From assembly GCA_963693365.1 (NCBI GenBank), contig CAVNZM010000008.1:8804001-8868000 (forward strand): 64,000 bases of DNA, read 5' to 3'. Positions 12,730-50,199 of this stretch are shown here, piece after piece. The translations under genes and the position numbers were made by a program. Below the pieces are notes generated by a model, which made no database searches, was not told where the DNA came from, and saw nothing but the letters and a program-made list of their open reading frames with translations. Position 1 is the first letter of the stretch. Each line of letters begins with the position of its first letter. The stretch is from Amoebidium appalachense. Its lineage: Eukaryota > Ichthyosporea.

Positions 12730-12784
<55 letters not shown>

Positions 12785-13157
12785 GGCGGGGAGGGGGGGG
12801 GGTTGTTTTTTTTTTTTTTTTTTTTTTTGGGGGGGGGGGGGGGGGGGTAGAACAAAGCATGCACACACGCGCACACATGTACACACACACACACACACAC
12901 ACACACCCCACACACACCCACACACATACACACACACACACCCTCTAGAGATCTTCAACTCCCCTCTCCCCCCCCCCCCCCCCCCCTCCCCCCTCCCCCC
13001 GGCCCCCCCGGCCCCCCCCCCCCTCCCCCCCCCCCCACCCCCCCCCCCCCCCCCTCTCCCCCCGCTATCCCCCCTTCAACACGAAAAAGAAAAGGAAAGA
13101 AAAAGAGCTTTAGGGTTTGGGTGGTTGGGTGGGTAGGTGGGGGTGACTGGAGGGGAA

Positions 13158-13188
<31 letters not shown>

Positions 13189-13190
13189 AA
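12720..13190 (+). repeat. Homopolymer cluster: G52, T, G, (CA)n, C, G
   Basis: Poly-G at 12731-12783, a T run and a G run at 12806-12847, CA repeats around 12860-12940, poly-C blocks at 12968-13060 and poly-G at 13162-13187. Run lengths in such DNA are prone to assembly error. Confidence 0.95.
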
Positions 13191-13439
13191 ATCATTTGTG
13201 ACTCCAGCAATGTTTTAAGACACAACTCAGACCGGTTGTCACACAGAACATCGAATCATGTAAAACACAGTGCGTCATGGTTTGCTCTCGATAATGATTT
13301 ACTGCACACACTGGCAATCCATCAACCTGAAACTGAATGTACCTCAATGCCTACTAAAAACTGTTGTTTACGTCACTAAGTGCTAATTAGTGCAGCGTGC
13401 ATATGCTTGTCAGTCTGCATTCTAAACAGAGTATTCACT

Positions 13440-13482
<43 letters not shown>

Positions 13483-14272
13483 CCCCCGGGATCATCACCA
13501 CTCCCATACAACACCCATACCCACCTGCGGGGACATCACATACAACACACTGGACATACCATGGCGTAGTCGAACCAATGAAAGCCCATGGTTAAACTTT
13601 ATTCGTATGTTTGGAGTGGAGGGGAGGGCTGGTGCACGTTGTTCCTAAATTTATGTCTGCTAATATCGCTCCAGTTAATGCTAATACTAATGAAAATAAT
13701 TGGTGCGCTAATATAAAACTAATTTTCTTTGCATGCTTTGAAATAATCGATTTTTTGGCTAATAATCTTATCGTATCTGCAAATGGTTGTAACACTCCTC
13801 ACACTCCCACTGTTTGTGGTTCCACTCTTAATTGCATACTTCTAACAATTTTAGTCTCTCTTTCGTGATTTCTTATAAATTTTTAGAAAGTTGCCCCCCA
13901 CTGGCGAGGCTGGGGTGTAACCCTGGGCTAAAGTGTGTAATATGTAGTAGTTAATATATGTTTTAGCAAGGGGAGGGGTTAGCTTAGCTCATTGCACCTT
14001 TAGCACCCTACGAGGCTATGTAGGGTACAGTTGGTGCTGTGTGGAAGACGGTAGAGTAGTTCCTATAGGGCCCCCTGGGGGTGTGTCCCTCCGCGAACAA
14101 AACCGGGGATAAAATAAAAATAAAAAAGCTAAAACCTTTAGTAAAAGGTTGTGTGACAGATGCAATATGCGTCACCAGACTTTTATAGAACTTCAGGTGT
14201 TTAATATTAGTTCCGATTGAGTCCGATCCAATCGGATCACCCATTTGAGGCAACTATGCAAAATCGAAAACC

Positions 14273-14303
<31 letters not shown>

Positions 14304-14335
14304 CTGTGTGACGGTGTGTGTGTGTGTGCGCGCGC

Positions 14336-14374
<39 letters not shown>

Positions 14375-14826
14375 CGTGTGTTCGCCTACGTGATTGTGTG
14401 TGCATGCCATTGTGTACATGTACATATAGCACATGTGCGTGCTGTGGGGAAACTGGAGACATGCCCTATCCAAGTGCAAGCTTAAGAGAGAGAGAGATTT
14501 AGCAGGAGGAGGTTACGTGGGGGCGAGGGGGTAGTGTGTGCACGTGTGTGCACGTGTGTGTGTGTGACGTTGTGTGTGTGTGTGTGTGTGTGTACATGTG
14601 CATATTATGTGTGTGGAGGGCCCGGTGGGAGGGTTTTACCAGTAATACTATCTATTAATACGGTGTAGCCTGCATTAACGGTGATGAAGGACTCCTGGCC
14701 TCCATGCATGTTATGTTTTGGGAATGTACAATATGTAAACCTCGTGATTTACTCTCGTATGCATTATCTGGTATGGTCACGGTTGCGCGCTGAGCCTGTA
14801 CGTATAACGCGCGGTTTGTTCCCAAC

Positions 14827-14827
<1 letters not shown>

Positions 14828-14891
<64 letters not shown>

Positions 14892-14918
14892 CCTTAAAAA
14901 AAAAAAAAAAAAAAAAAA
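14828..14918 (+). repeat. C61-A23 compound homopolymer
   Basis: A pure C run of about 60 nt, then tccctt, then about 23 A. It directly precedes the first copy of the 14941/15458 direct repeat. Confidence 0.95.
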
Positions 14919-14940
14919 TTCAAAACAAGCTTCTCTAATT

Positions 14941-15550
14941 GTCCTGCGTACTCAAATGCTCAGGTCCTATCTACGCCCATATATGGCATGTAATTTCCAC
15001 CCACTAATACGCGTACGGTAGATCATGAATCACATCCAGGTATTTGCAGATAAAATGTTCCATGTGTGCGCGTGTACAGAGAGATGACATTGTGCATAAA
15101 TGAGACTATCTTCGTATGTTGTTGCAATTGTGAGCATGCGACGTATTCTGGATGAGATATCGAAGCTCTGCACATGCAAAGGTAAAAAAAAAAATAAATA
15201 AAAAAAAAATTGCAAAAAGATAATCATAAAATGAATTCTCCTTAGAAAAAAAGCCGGAATAACATGCCTATGAATGATACCCTTAGAGAACACACGACCG
15301 AACAGAACAGGAACACACCTTGAGCCATAGATAGCGACAGGTGCACAATCATTTCATGGTTTGTGTGTCGGGTTTATATTAGGTACCAGACACCGACCCG
15401 CCATTCGCAGGTGATATACAAAAGATATGTTGACACGGGCAGGCATTATGGCTTATTGTCCTGCGTACCCAAATGCCCAGTTTCCATCTGCGACCATATA
15501 TGGCATGTAGAATCCTTCCATAAATGGTATATCATGATCCACATCTAGAT
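14941..15550 (+). repeat. Diverged direct-repeat pair (about 100 bp each)
   Basis: Copies start at 14941 and 15458. Both read gtcctgcgtac(t/c)caaatgc, then a catatatggcatgta core about 40 bp in, then an atcatgat(c)cacatc end. Copy 1 is preceded and copy 2 is followed by a poly-C run. Confidence 0.75.
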
Positions 15551-15585
<35 letters not shown>

Positions 15586-16207
15586 CCTCCTCCTCCTCCT
15601 GAATGATCAGAAACACTACATACTGCACACCTGCACCATCACTACAATATCGTTTCCACAGCTACCTATACACCTTGCAACCTGTATGTTCAGTCACACA
15701 CGACTACTGCATATAACAAAACTAGCATCTACGTGTGTGCGCTATTTTCCCAACATTCTCGCTCTATATTTCCCTACATACCCGCCACCGTATACATGTA
15801 CCGGTTTGCATATACATCGTGGAGCACTTACCTCAATTTATCGATACTTCATTTCAGTTTTACGCAGATTTTTTTATCGCTGGAACATGACTTCAGGGGT
15901 TTTAACAAAAGAAGAACCACCACAAAAAGAGGGTACGTGCGTAGATATCGATGCACACACCGAACACCGCCGAACCATGTACATGTATATGTCTCTACAA
16001 TATACATGCAGGTTGATACCATTCACTTTGCGCTTCCTCCTAAAGAAGCAACATTCAGCTCCAAAAAGGGAGAACACATCAAAAAAAATTCTTCATCGCT
16101 AGCCGCAGGAAAGCAGGTGTCATACATAAAGTGCGCGGCATTCTCAATTCTTCTTTCGCAATTGTCAGCGACAATGGCCTATACACAAGAGCATTCAGGA
16201 CCAATAG

Positions 16208-17749
16208 TTAGTGTGCGGAAACAGACACGCACGAGCCGACGCCGCCTGCCGTCTTCGTGGGCACGGCACTTAGGGCTTTGTCCGCCATCGAGGCATCAGT
16301 GGCAAGCTGGAGCGCAAACGGCGCTGCCGCCAGGTCGAAAAACACCGGCGATAGAAAAAACTCGTCGCTGGCAAATGGCTTGCTCAACAACTCTTCTGGA
16401 GAAAGTGAAAGCACGGGACCCGCATCATCCGAGAGGGGGCTAGTCGGTGCACGGCTCTCAGGGGAAGACATCTCGCCTGACGGCACCGATGTTACAGGCA
16501 CACCACCGCCTTCTTGGGAAAGGGAAAAGGCACTCTCGGGCCACGGTTCCAGCAGGACAGGGTCTTGGCTGCAATCCATCTGGAGCAGACTGCAGTCAGC
16601 CGGCAAAAGAGCCCCATCCAGCAGTATTTGAGACCCATCAACTTGACGCGCACGCTTTGACTGCGTTTCATATGGATGATCGTCGCACGTGCCTTGAAAA
16701 GCCGTGAGATCGAAGTCTTCGTCAATACACACTGAAGTGCGCTTGAGAAGCCGCGGCTCAGGGCGCGAATCTTCATGGATTGGCTGGGACATGCATGTCG
16801 CCATCGGGAAGGGCTCCGTTGTTAGTTCGAGCGCGCTAGGTAGCGCAACATTCTCTGAAGATGCCCTTCGCTTGCACTCTGCATGAGCGGGTCGGAGGGG
16901 TGTCTCTCTATGGGGAGTCGGAGAAAACGTCTCACAGAGGACGTGTGCCGGTGTAGGTACCACCTCCATCCCCTATGCGTGTTTGGTGCTATGAGTCAGG
17001 TGTCTCCACAGCACCAGACAGGAAAAAAGAAAAAGCAGAAGCACTGCAGGGAGGGAGGAACCCTAAATATCGCAGTACCAGCCGAAAGCAAGAGTGGCTG
17101 CTTGGAGATTTAGCAAAGCACAGAGCAAAGACAAACGGAGAAGAGCAACACAAAAACCAAAAACGCAGCATGACCAAGCAAGAAACAGAAAGGCAACAGC
17201 TGTATAAGCGCTGCACGAAGCTGTCGTAACTCATGCCATCCAAAGCGCATCACACGCATCACCAGCCGTGTCTTGCAAGTGCTTTTTGTAGAGAAAGCAT
17301 TTTCACGTGTGTTAGAAGTAACGTGCAAAAAGAGAGCATGCTGAAGCAGGAAGAGGAAGTTTCAGACTACCAAAGCCGCGTCACAATCACCACGAACAGC
17401 ACCTGGCGTGTGCTTGCAGCAAACACACGCAGCCTGGTTGTTATTAATTACAATCAGCAAGAAAAGAGAAGCAAAGGAAGCATTGCTCAAGCACACGAGG
17501 CATGGAAGGAGACACAAAAAAATTAGGCACGAGCACACTTGCTTCAGTAAAGCCGTGAGGAGTGTGCCCTACCAAAAACAGGTCGTCAGGGATGCACTCC
17601 GCAAACGAGCGAACAATGTCTTCCTCTTCGGCACAGCGGTAAACCGACTGAATCAGAAGCTTGTTCAACAGGCGGTGCATGTGCCTCCGCTGACCCAGCT
17701 TGTGCCGTGAAACATCCATAAGTCTTCGCGGTGCGACCGCATCGTTCAT
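16208..17749 (-). CDS. Hypothetical acidic, Ser/Pro-rich protein (probable 2 exons)
   Basis: I do not recognise this protein. Exon 1 is 17749-17573 (59 codons, ATG start). It ends at a phase-0 donor ttg|gtaggg. Exon 2 is 16972-16208, after the acceptor cgcatag, giving 313 residues. Exon 1 is basic and helical (HKLGQRRHMHRLLNKLLIQS) and ends in an acidic PDDLF motif. Exon 2 is rich in Ser, Pro and acidic residues, with SKRARQ as a possible nuclear-import signal and several acidic-hydrophobic patches (SPEELLSKPFASDEFF). A short basic helix followed by a long acidic tail would suit a transcriptional co-regulator; that is only an inference. The exon 2 frame runs 253 codons without low complexity, which is unusual for this window. 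The single exon 2 frame from ATG 16969 is the alternative reading. Confidence 0.42.
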
Positions 17750-20670
17750 GGTAGGTTTCTCGACGAGAATACAGAAAAAAGCAAAAGGGCAAGTTCAGAT
17801 AAAAAGAGAGCACAAAAAGTTGTCCGCAAGTGTGTGTGCCTAGCTTTGTGTGCTGAGCACAACCGTGTGACTCCAGAAGGTCGGTTTTCTTTCGTGTATA
17901 AATACAGAAGTATGTTTTCGTTATGAGAAAGTGAAGCACAGCTATCACAGTTTCTCGAGCTGTTTACGGGGTTTTGATCGTTGTATTGGAAAAGTTTCCA
18001 CACCTGTCACTTCTTACGATCACGAAGATGCGGTAACCTTAGACTACAATAAACTATATATTTACGACAAACCTGTCTTTCCTCTCACCCTAGCGCCTAT
18101 CTACACCTTAGAACTGCTATATAGCTATTCCCCTATCTCTCCACTATAATCTCCAGTGGAAAACTCAAGACCTCCACCCAGGTGTCATGATTTTTCCGGA
18201 ATATACCGCTCAGGTGTCAAGAACACAAAACGGGACACAAGTCAGTGTGAGGGGCGGAAGACCCAGCAACAGAGTTTTATGCCGCAGGCATCTCACTCAA
18301 GTGCCTAAATGCTTTGCGGTATTACAGGCGCCTGATTGTAAGCCAATAAAAGATTGGATTTAGGTGCAGGTGCCAGGGATGTAGGGATGTGGATCAACCG
18401 GAGAGAGGAAGGGGTAAAAAAGAGTATTATATAGACGTAACATCAGTTCAAATCCGAAAAAATAATTATTTTGCATCACTATTAGAGGTATTTCATAAAT
18501 TTATTGTCATAAAGGCTAAAAAAATGATGCATTCCACTTATGATACGGTCATTAACTTCCTAATACACCTAACTGCTGAACCAATCAAAAGTTAAATGAT
18601 ATTGCCAGCTAAGTCGAACACAAGCAAACTTTTTAACTTTAGCATTAACCGGACGGGCAGTTTCTTTTGCGAACGACTTCCGCCAGACCAATTCTGTTAT
18701 AGAAAACCCTGTTATTTATCAAGAATATGTACTCAAAAAGAAACTAAGTAATATAGTTAAATGGAATAATGCAGAATGTGCAGCTAGTTTAATGCAGACT
18801 ACACGTCTGAGACACAGAGGGGTCGAGCTGAGGCCGAATGGAGAAACGCATAATAACGGCTACATATCACCAATTGCTGAGATTTAATAAACAATAACGC
18901 TTCTGTATCACGGTACGGATCTACCGGCTCTTGAAGGATGCCGATAGTTGGTGAGTATCCACTAATCGCTTGAGCCGATCTCTCATTTGAATCATTCCAA
19001 ACTCCTCCCTAGAGTCAAACCTCTTTAAAATCAAACACATCCTCCTAATTGCGCATGCGCATGCCGGTAACTTCTACCGGAAGGCCGCCTCTATGTCAGA
19101 ATAAACATATGAGAAAAAGAAGAAGTACGCGAGAAGAAAAGTTGAAGACTCAACAAGCGCAATAAAATATTAGGCATTATCTTGATGTGCACCTTTTTTT
19201 TTGGAACTTTCGGCTGCAAGAAATCTGAGGACCCGCACGGTCACCCTGAGCTCTGCATCCGAAGCCTCTATAAGGCACTGGACATCATCGAGTTATTCCT
19301 TTTCTGTTGCCGTGGCGGGTTCATCTGATTGGCCGTTAGAAAAAGCCCGCGAAAACAACCGCCAGACTTTCGAATACCGTCAAAATGATAACGTCCGTTC
19401 AAGTTGGGTTTTGGTAAACATAAAAAATAATTATAAGCAGACAACTTCTCGCCAGCATGGCGGAAAGGGAGCAACAGAAGTATAATTGATTACACACATG
19501 GTGTACGCATGCTTGTCTTGGCCTGGTAATTGACATGACATGACCAATTGCAATCACAAATGGCCATGGGCAATTGCTATGGTCATCTTTTCGATGTTGT
19601 AGATTTCTAAAACAGGTGAAATGCATATGCATATCCTTCACTCCAGCATCACTAAAAGGTTTGCAAACACTGTCATGCACACTTGCATGTGGTGTTTTTG
19701 GTTTTTTATTCAGCAAAACTAAGGTGATAGATGGCAAGCAGATACACAGCTGCGGCACATTCTCTTGGACTGCTACGCTCCGTATCATGATCGATACATA
19801 AATTCATTTTTCCAAAATTCTTTAACTACAGACTATATGCACCTCGATTCTTGGCCAATACATGGGCTCCAACGCCTGTATTCCCTTTGGGATATGTACA
19901 TGCGGGGATGTGTGTCCGTGTGTGTGTCTGTGGGTGGGTGGGTGGATGGGTGCGTGTCTGCGTGCAAGTACTTAAGCGAAAGCCAGAATCGCAATGCGCA
20001 TGGTGTGCATATGTATGCGAGCATGTGTGTGTGTGTGTGTGTGTGTTTGTGTGTACTACGTGTGCATACAGTCTCTACGAGTGCGCAGTCTAGCTACAAT
20101 GGGAAGCCAAACTTCAGATCAATTTCAAAAAGCATTCGAAAATTTCGAGAATTTCAACTCCGCTTTCAGGCATGATGTCACATGCAGGACGACATAGAGG
20201 TTACCAGAACAGCGTGGAGATACACTCAAAACCAATCTCCTGAATATGTGGCTATCAAGAATCCCTAACAGCTTACCGCCATTGTTTGAATGTTTGAATT
20301 TGGCAGAATAACTATATATCAGAGAGTCCATTTTCATGCATTCAGTTTCTAGGTAACCCCAACAAACCACGACGTGCTTTAATACTAGCAACTTCTGCCG
20401 GCTGAGCAGGCAACCATACGGCTCCCATATATACCACTAATGTACCTGTGTGCTATAGGCAACACAAAACAAGTGCACATGTTGTGATGTTGTGAGGTGT
20501 GTGTGGGGGGTTTACGCTTGTATCCACAACAGGGTTTGTTGCCCGAGATGAAGAGGGAGGGAGAGAAGGTGGGAGGGACGGAGGGAGGGACGGAGGGACG
20601 GAGGGACGGAGGGAGGGAGGGAGAGAGAGAGAGAGGGAGGGATCGGGGGATCGAGGGAGTTTGGGAGGCT
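17750..20670. other. Intergenic between hypothetical gene and TAF5 3' end
   Basis: Mostly normal-complexity DNA with short (GT)n tracts near 19910-19950 and 20025-20055. No family signature was seen. The region includes the 3' flank of TAF5 and the 5' flank of the gene at 17749. Confidence 0.55.
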
Positions 20671-37098
<16,428 letters not shown>

Positions 37099-37230
37099 CT
37101 GCAAGAAAAAAGGTGGGAAAATATATTAATAAGTTAAACGGACAGAGGAATAAATGAATAAGTTGAAAGGAGGAAAGATAGAAGTAGGGGACAATAGCAG
37201 TGGAAAGGAAACAAGAGAAAGGTTTTTTTT

Positions 37231-37278
<48 letters not shown>

Positions 37279-37364
37279 AGAGGGGGAAAAGGGTCAGTGC
37301 AGAGATCGGATGAGGCAGGAGGGAGGGAGCGCTAGCGGTGGGGTGGCGGGTGATGCTGGTGGTG

Positions 37365-37396
<32 letters not shown>

Positions 37397-37418
37397 GCTG
37401 GGAGGAGGAGGTGTGTGT

Positions 37419-37463
<45 letters not shown>

Positions 37464-38011
37464 CTAAAGGGGTGATAGGGGGAGGGTGGGAGGCAGGGAG
37501 GGGGGCGGGTGGGAAGGAAAGGGAAAAGGGAAAGGGGCAGGAAGAAGGGTAGAAGACAAACTTCAACGAGACCCCAGTGGTGAGGAGAGGGGGAAGGGTG
37601 GGGGGGAAGATAAAGCACAGCAGAAGGTAATGAGTACAAGGACATATGTAGAACACCGTGTTCCACATAGAATAACGGCGTGCTAACTTGAAATAAAGAG
37701 AAAAGCACAAGGAAGGGAAAGCATATGCTGGGTATAATGGAGGGCTGGAAGGGAAAGGAGACGGAGAAAAAACAAACAGAAACAAAAGTAGAGGGTGGGA
37801 TGGGGGTTTGCTTACATTACTTAACGAGGCAAAAAAAAATGTTTGTACATGTATGTGTGTGTACGAATACGTGCATATGTGCATGTGTGCGAATCCTGAC
37901 GTCAAGGCGAAGAGGAGGTGCAGTGAAGAAAAAAAAAAGGGAAGAGGCAGTGTTGTTTTCCTGGTCCGGGCCAAGAGGGGCAGAAAATGGTGTAAAGGGG
38001 GGAGCAGGGGA

Positions 38012-38060
<49 letters not shown>

Positions 38061-38161
38061 ATGACGGTAAACAAGCAGGAAAGTCAAATGAACGTGTGAT
38101 GAATGGGGTAGTGTGGGTGGTTGAGTTTTGGGCCGAGGGGGGGGGGGGGGGGGGGGGGGGG

Positions 38162-38445
38162 TTGAATGCGGAACACGGTACGAAGTACGCATACACGACG
38201 AGAAGCATGGTGCAGGACACATGCAAAGGCAAACATTCAAGCATGCAACATCAGCCATGTGCACAGTATGCGTCATAAGCAGAGCCCATCCTCAGGGAGG
38301 ACCCAAGTCATCAATTGCGTCTGAGTTTCGACCCCTTAGCCCGCGTATATACGACGTTCCAACTCAGACAGCAGCATCAACTGAACTTGGACGGGTCAAC
38401 CCGTCTTAATCAAAGACGAGCAGGGTTGCTTATGCAAGAAAGGTG
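38162..38445 (+). repeat. Dispersed repeat, copy H (long)
   Basis: Begins ttgaatgcggaacacggta after a poly-G run. Contains agcagagcccatcctcaggg, ctgagtttcgacccctta and acccgtcttaatcaaagacg; the last segment is shared with copy B. Confidence 0.85.
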
Positions 38446-38542
38446 AGCAAAACGGTGAAGATGTGTGTGCAAACTAATGCAGTGCAGCGAAAAATGCGTA
38501 TGTGCTTACAGATGCACGACACAGAGCAACCATGCCCGGTTG

Positions 38543-38576
<34 letters not shown>

Positions 38577-39109
38577 GGGACAAGGGACGGAGGGCAGAGG
38601 AGGGGAGGAGCGAAAGAGCGAAAAGTCAGGGAGGCAGGGGGGGGGGGGGGGGGGGGGGAGGAGGGGGAGGGGAGGAAGAGACGAACAGGCAAGTTGGGAA
38701 AACGGATGTGACAAAAGACAGTGGGTGGGTGTGTTAGGGGCAGGGGGGGGGGGGTGAGCAGGACGTGTGAGTGAGGGAGGGGAGTGGGGAGGGGGAGGGG
38801 CATAGGCATTGAACAATGTACGTATGCAGTTCAGGAAACCAGATTGCACAGTGTGCGTGTGCACGGGGAGGTATTGGGGGGGGGAGGCTTCAACATCAGT
38901 AGGAGGGGATGGTAAAGAGGGGGGCAGGGTGAAGGGGGGGGGGGGGGGGGGGGGGGGGGGAGGGAGGGAAGAGAGAGAGTGTGTGTGTGTGTGTGTGGGT
39001 GTGTGACACAGAAGAGAGAGAGGGGGGGGGGGGGGGGGGAGGGAGGGGGGAGAGCGAGAGGGAGGGGGGGAAGGAGAGAGAGAGAGAGGGAGGGACAGAA
39101 GAGAGGGAG

Positions 39110-39493
<384 letters not shown>

Positions 39494-39983
39494 GTGGGGA
39501 GAATGAGGGGTGAGGAGGGGGAGGGGCCGAGGAAAGGGCGAAGAACGGAGATAGGGAGGGATGGAGAGAGAGAAAAAAGGCAGGGAAGGGGAGAGGGAGA
39601 GGATAGGGGGAAGGGGGTGGGGGGTGGGAGACGGGGCGCAGGGGAGGGGGGTGGGGGGGAATAAAGGCGGGGAAGAGGGAGGAAGAGAGAGAGGAGGGGA
39701 GGAACCGAGAGAGGGAGGGAGGGAGGGAGGCAGAGAGGGAGAGAGATGGAGGGAGAGAGCCAGGGAGGGAGGTAGGGGTGGCATTGGGAGATGGAAAGAG
39801 GAGCGGGAAGAGAAGTATACAAAAGTGTGTACTCTGTGTTTTGCGATAGGTATATGGGGAAAATAATCAGCTACAACGAAACTTTTATTTCTTAGCGTGC
39901 TTGCTCGTAAGCAGGCATGATCAGGACAGAACGAGTAATTCACCCGGAAGGTGGAGAACACCATTCGGCTTTCAACCACTTAC

Positions 39984-40030
39984 TTTTCTCGTCGGCACTC
40001 TAACGTTGACGCAGCGGGGGTTGAAATGAA
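39984..40030 (-). other. TAF5: Probable TAF5 5' untranslated exon with split start codon
   Basis: On the reverse strand a consensus donor (gagaaaa|gtaagtgg) lies at 39984/39983. Joined to the acceptor at 37098 it makes aaaATGgcgacacct, an ATG in favourable context (A at -3, G at +4). In that frame a TAG lies four codons upstream in the same exon, so translation cannot start earlier. The left boundary is the splice site; the right end (transcription start) is not known. Confidence 0.62.
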
Positions 40031-40807
40031 TCCGTTCTAAACCAACGACTGCCTTTTCGGAGCCTACTTGCTCTTGAAAGTTCAGCTCAAACGTGGGACC
40101 CTAACGCCTCTGTGCAACATGGAACAAATCAAGCTGAAGGAAGCACTAACAGACTATGACAGCTTTGCCTATTCAACAGTTTCCCCGGCTGTATTCTCCC
40201 TGCACGAGCTGTGTACAATATAATCTATATGTTTAAAGATCCTAGTTTGTGGAAAGCCTTGTGGAAAAAACAACCTTAGCATTTTGGAAGGACAACTCAA
40301 CATGTAAGCAAGCCCCTTGTCCCCCTTGCCCAGGCCCGCGCTCTCAGAATAATATTGATGAGCTTTGTCCAACCACATCACACAACGTATCTTAAAAAGG
40401 TTATTTATGGCAAGTTCTTATCTTTTCGACGAATGGCCTTATTACAGTAAAGTTCGCATTAGCCGCCTTTCTCTTCCGTTTGTCACTTCCTCCGGCCGCA
40501 TGCACACATGTACACTCGAAGGAGACCTGGAAGTTGTTTCGAAACTTGCGTATGCACAATTAGATTATTCACGGCGAAGAAATCATTTTTTACCAGCTTG
40601 AAGTTGAAAGAGCAGAAGCTTGAAAAGTTTAGTGTACAGCCGTTTTGGAATATCACTGGAAAGCTCATTGGTTCAGCAAGGGCACACGCTTGACTTGCCT
40701 CGAGTCCAGCTTGCGAAGTCACAAACACGCTTGTTGTTTGATACTTTTCTATTTCCTTTGACAAGCTTGTGAAGTGTTACTAACCAGGCATAGTTTCATA
40801 AATAGCC
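39985..40807. promoter_or_regulatory. Shared divergent promoter region of TAF5 and METTL8-like gene
   Basis: About 820 bp between the TAF5 5' exon (- strand) and the methyltransferase ATG (+ strand). It has none of the long simple repeats that fill neighbouring DNA, which fits a constrained promoter. No TATA box or initiator can be assigned with confidence; it is called from gene layout. Confidence 0.5.
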
Positions 40808-49860
<9,053 letters not shown>

Positions 49861-50199
49861 TTAATAGCAGATCTGCGCCAACGCCGCAAGACCGTCAACC
49901 GCATACTTTGAATCTTTCGCCGCCTTTTCCTTTGCTTCGCACGCTGCGGACAATATAATCTCCCTCAGTTTCTTGGCCTCCTGTTCCAAATCCGTGACTT
50001 GAGAAAGTAGCTTCTCGCCCTTCTCTGTCTGGGCCTTGATGTGCTGTTCCAGACGTAGCTTGTGCGTTTTACGCTTTTCCCTCGCACGTGCGGAGTGTTC
50101 ACGTGACCGCCTGAGCGACTCCTCGTCCATCCGCCGAAGCCGCTTATGTGGTCCCTTCACTACGTGACCACGAATCTTGTCTTTCCTCAGGGGAAAATG
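49861..50199 (-). CDS. bZIP transcription factor, DNA-binding exon (5' part not found)
   Basis: The reverse strand encodes a basic-leucine zipper at the C-terminus of a protein, ending in TAA after LAALAQICY. The basic region is RRMDEESLRRSREHSARARE, followed by a Lys/Leu/Glu coiled coil (LEQHIKAQTEKGEKLLSQV). The frame is open upstream as KDKIRGHVVKGPHKR without a convincing ATG, so this is probably a last exon. A possible acceptor is ttttcccctgag just above 50199. It is a paralogue of the gene at 53166-52060, sharing HSARARE and the hydrophobic tail (LAALAQ versus LVAMAQ). The residue at the usual invariant Asn site is Ser. Upstream (50.2-51.1 kb) is a (GT)n-rich stretch, and no activation domain was located, so truncation or pseudogene status cannot be excluded. 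Confidence 0.72.
   Translation of the reverse strand, partial: HFPLRKDKIRGHVVKGPHKRLRRMDEESLRRSREHSARAREKRKTHKLRLEQHIKAQTEKGEKLLSQVTDLEQEAKKLREIILSAACEAKEKAAKDSKYAVDGLAALAQICY

Larger units (their letters stand above)
9118..16207. other. 7-kb gene-poor, microsatellite-rich region
   Basis: No conserved coding segment was found on either strand. Contents include (TTTTG)n at 9123-9150 and a poly-C run at 9611-9641. Further right are CA/CACT arrays at 10259-10670, a CA array at 11650-11785, and G/T/C homopolymer blocks at 12720-13190. The stretch also has poly-C at 13441-13480, GT/GC at 14277-14388, C61-A23 at 14828-14918 and poly-C at 15551-15582. A diverged direct repeat lies at 14941 and 15458. 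Confidence 0.6.

Noticed and set aside
16208-17749. SERTA-domain identity for the acidic two-exon protein
   Set aside because: Helical basic N-terminus fits only vaguely; diagnostic SERTA residues were not seen.
19201-19485. 94-codon + strand frame
   Set aside because: No family resemblance, no splice context, and length is expected by chance.
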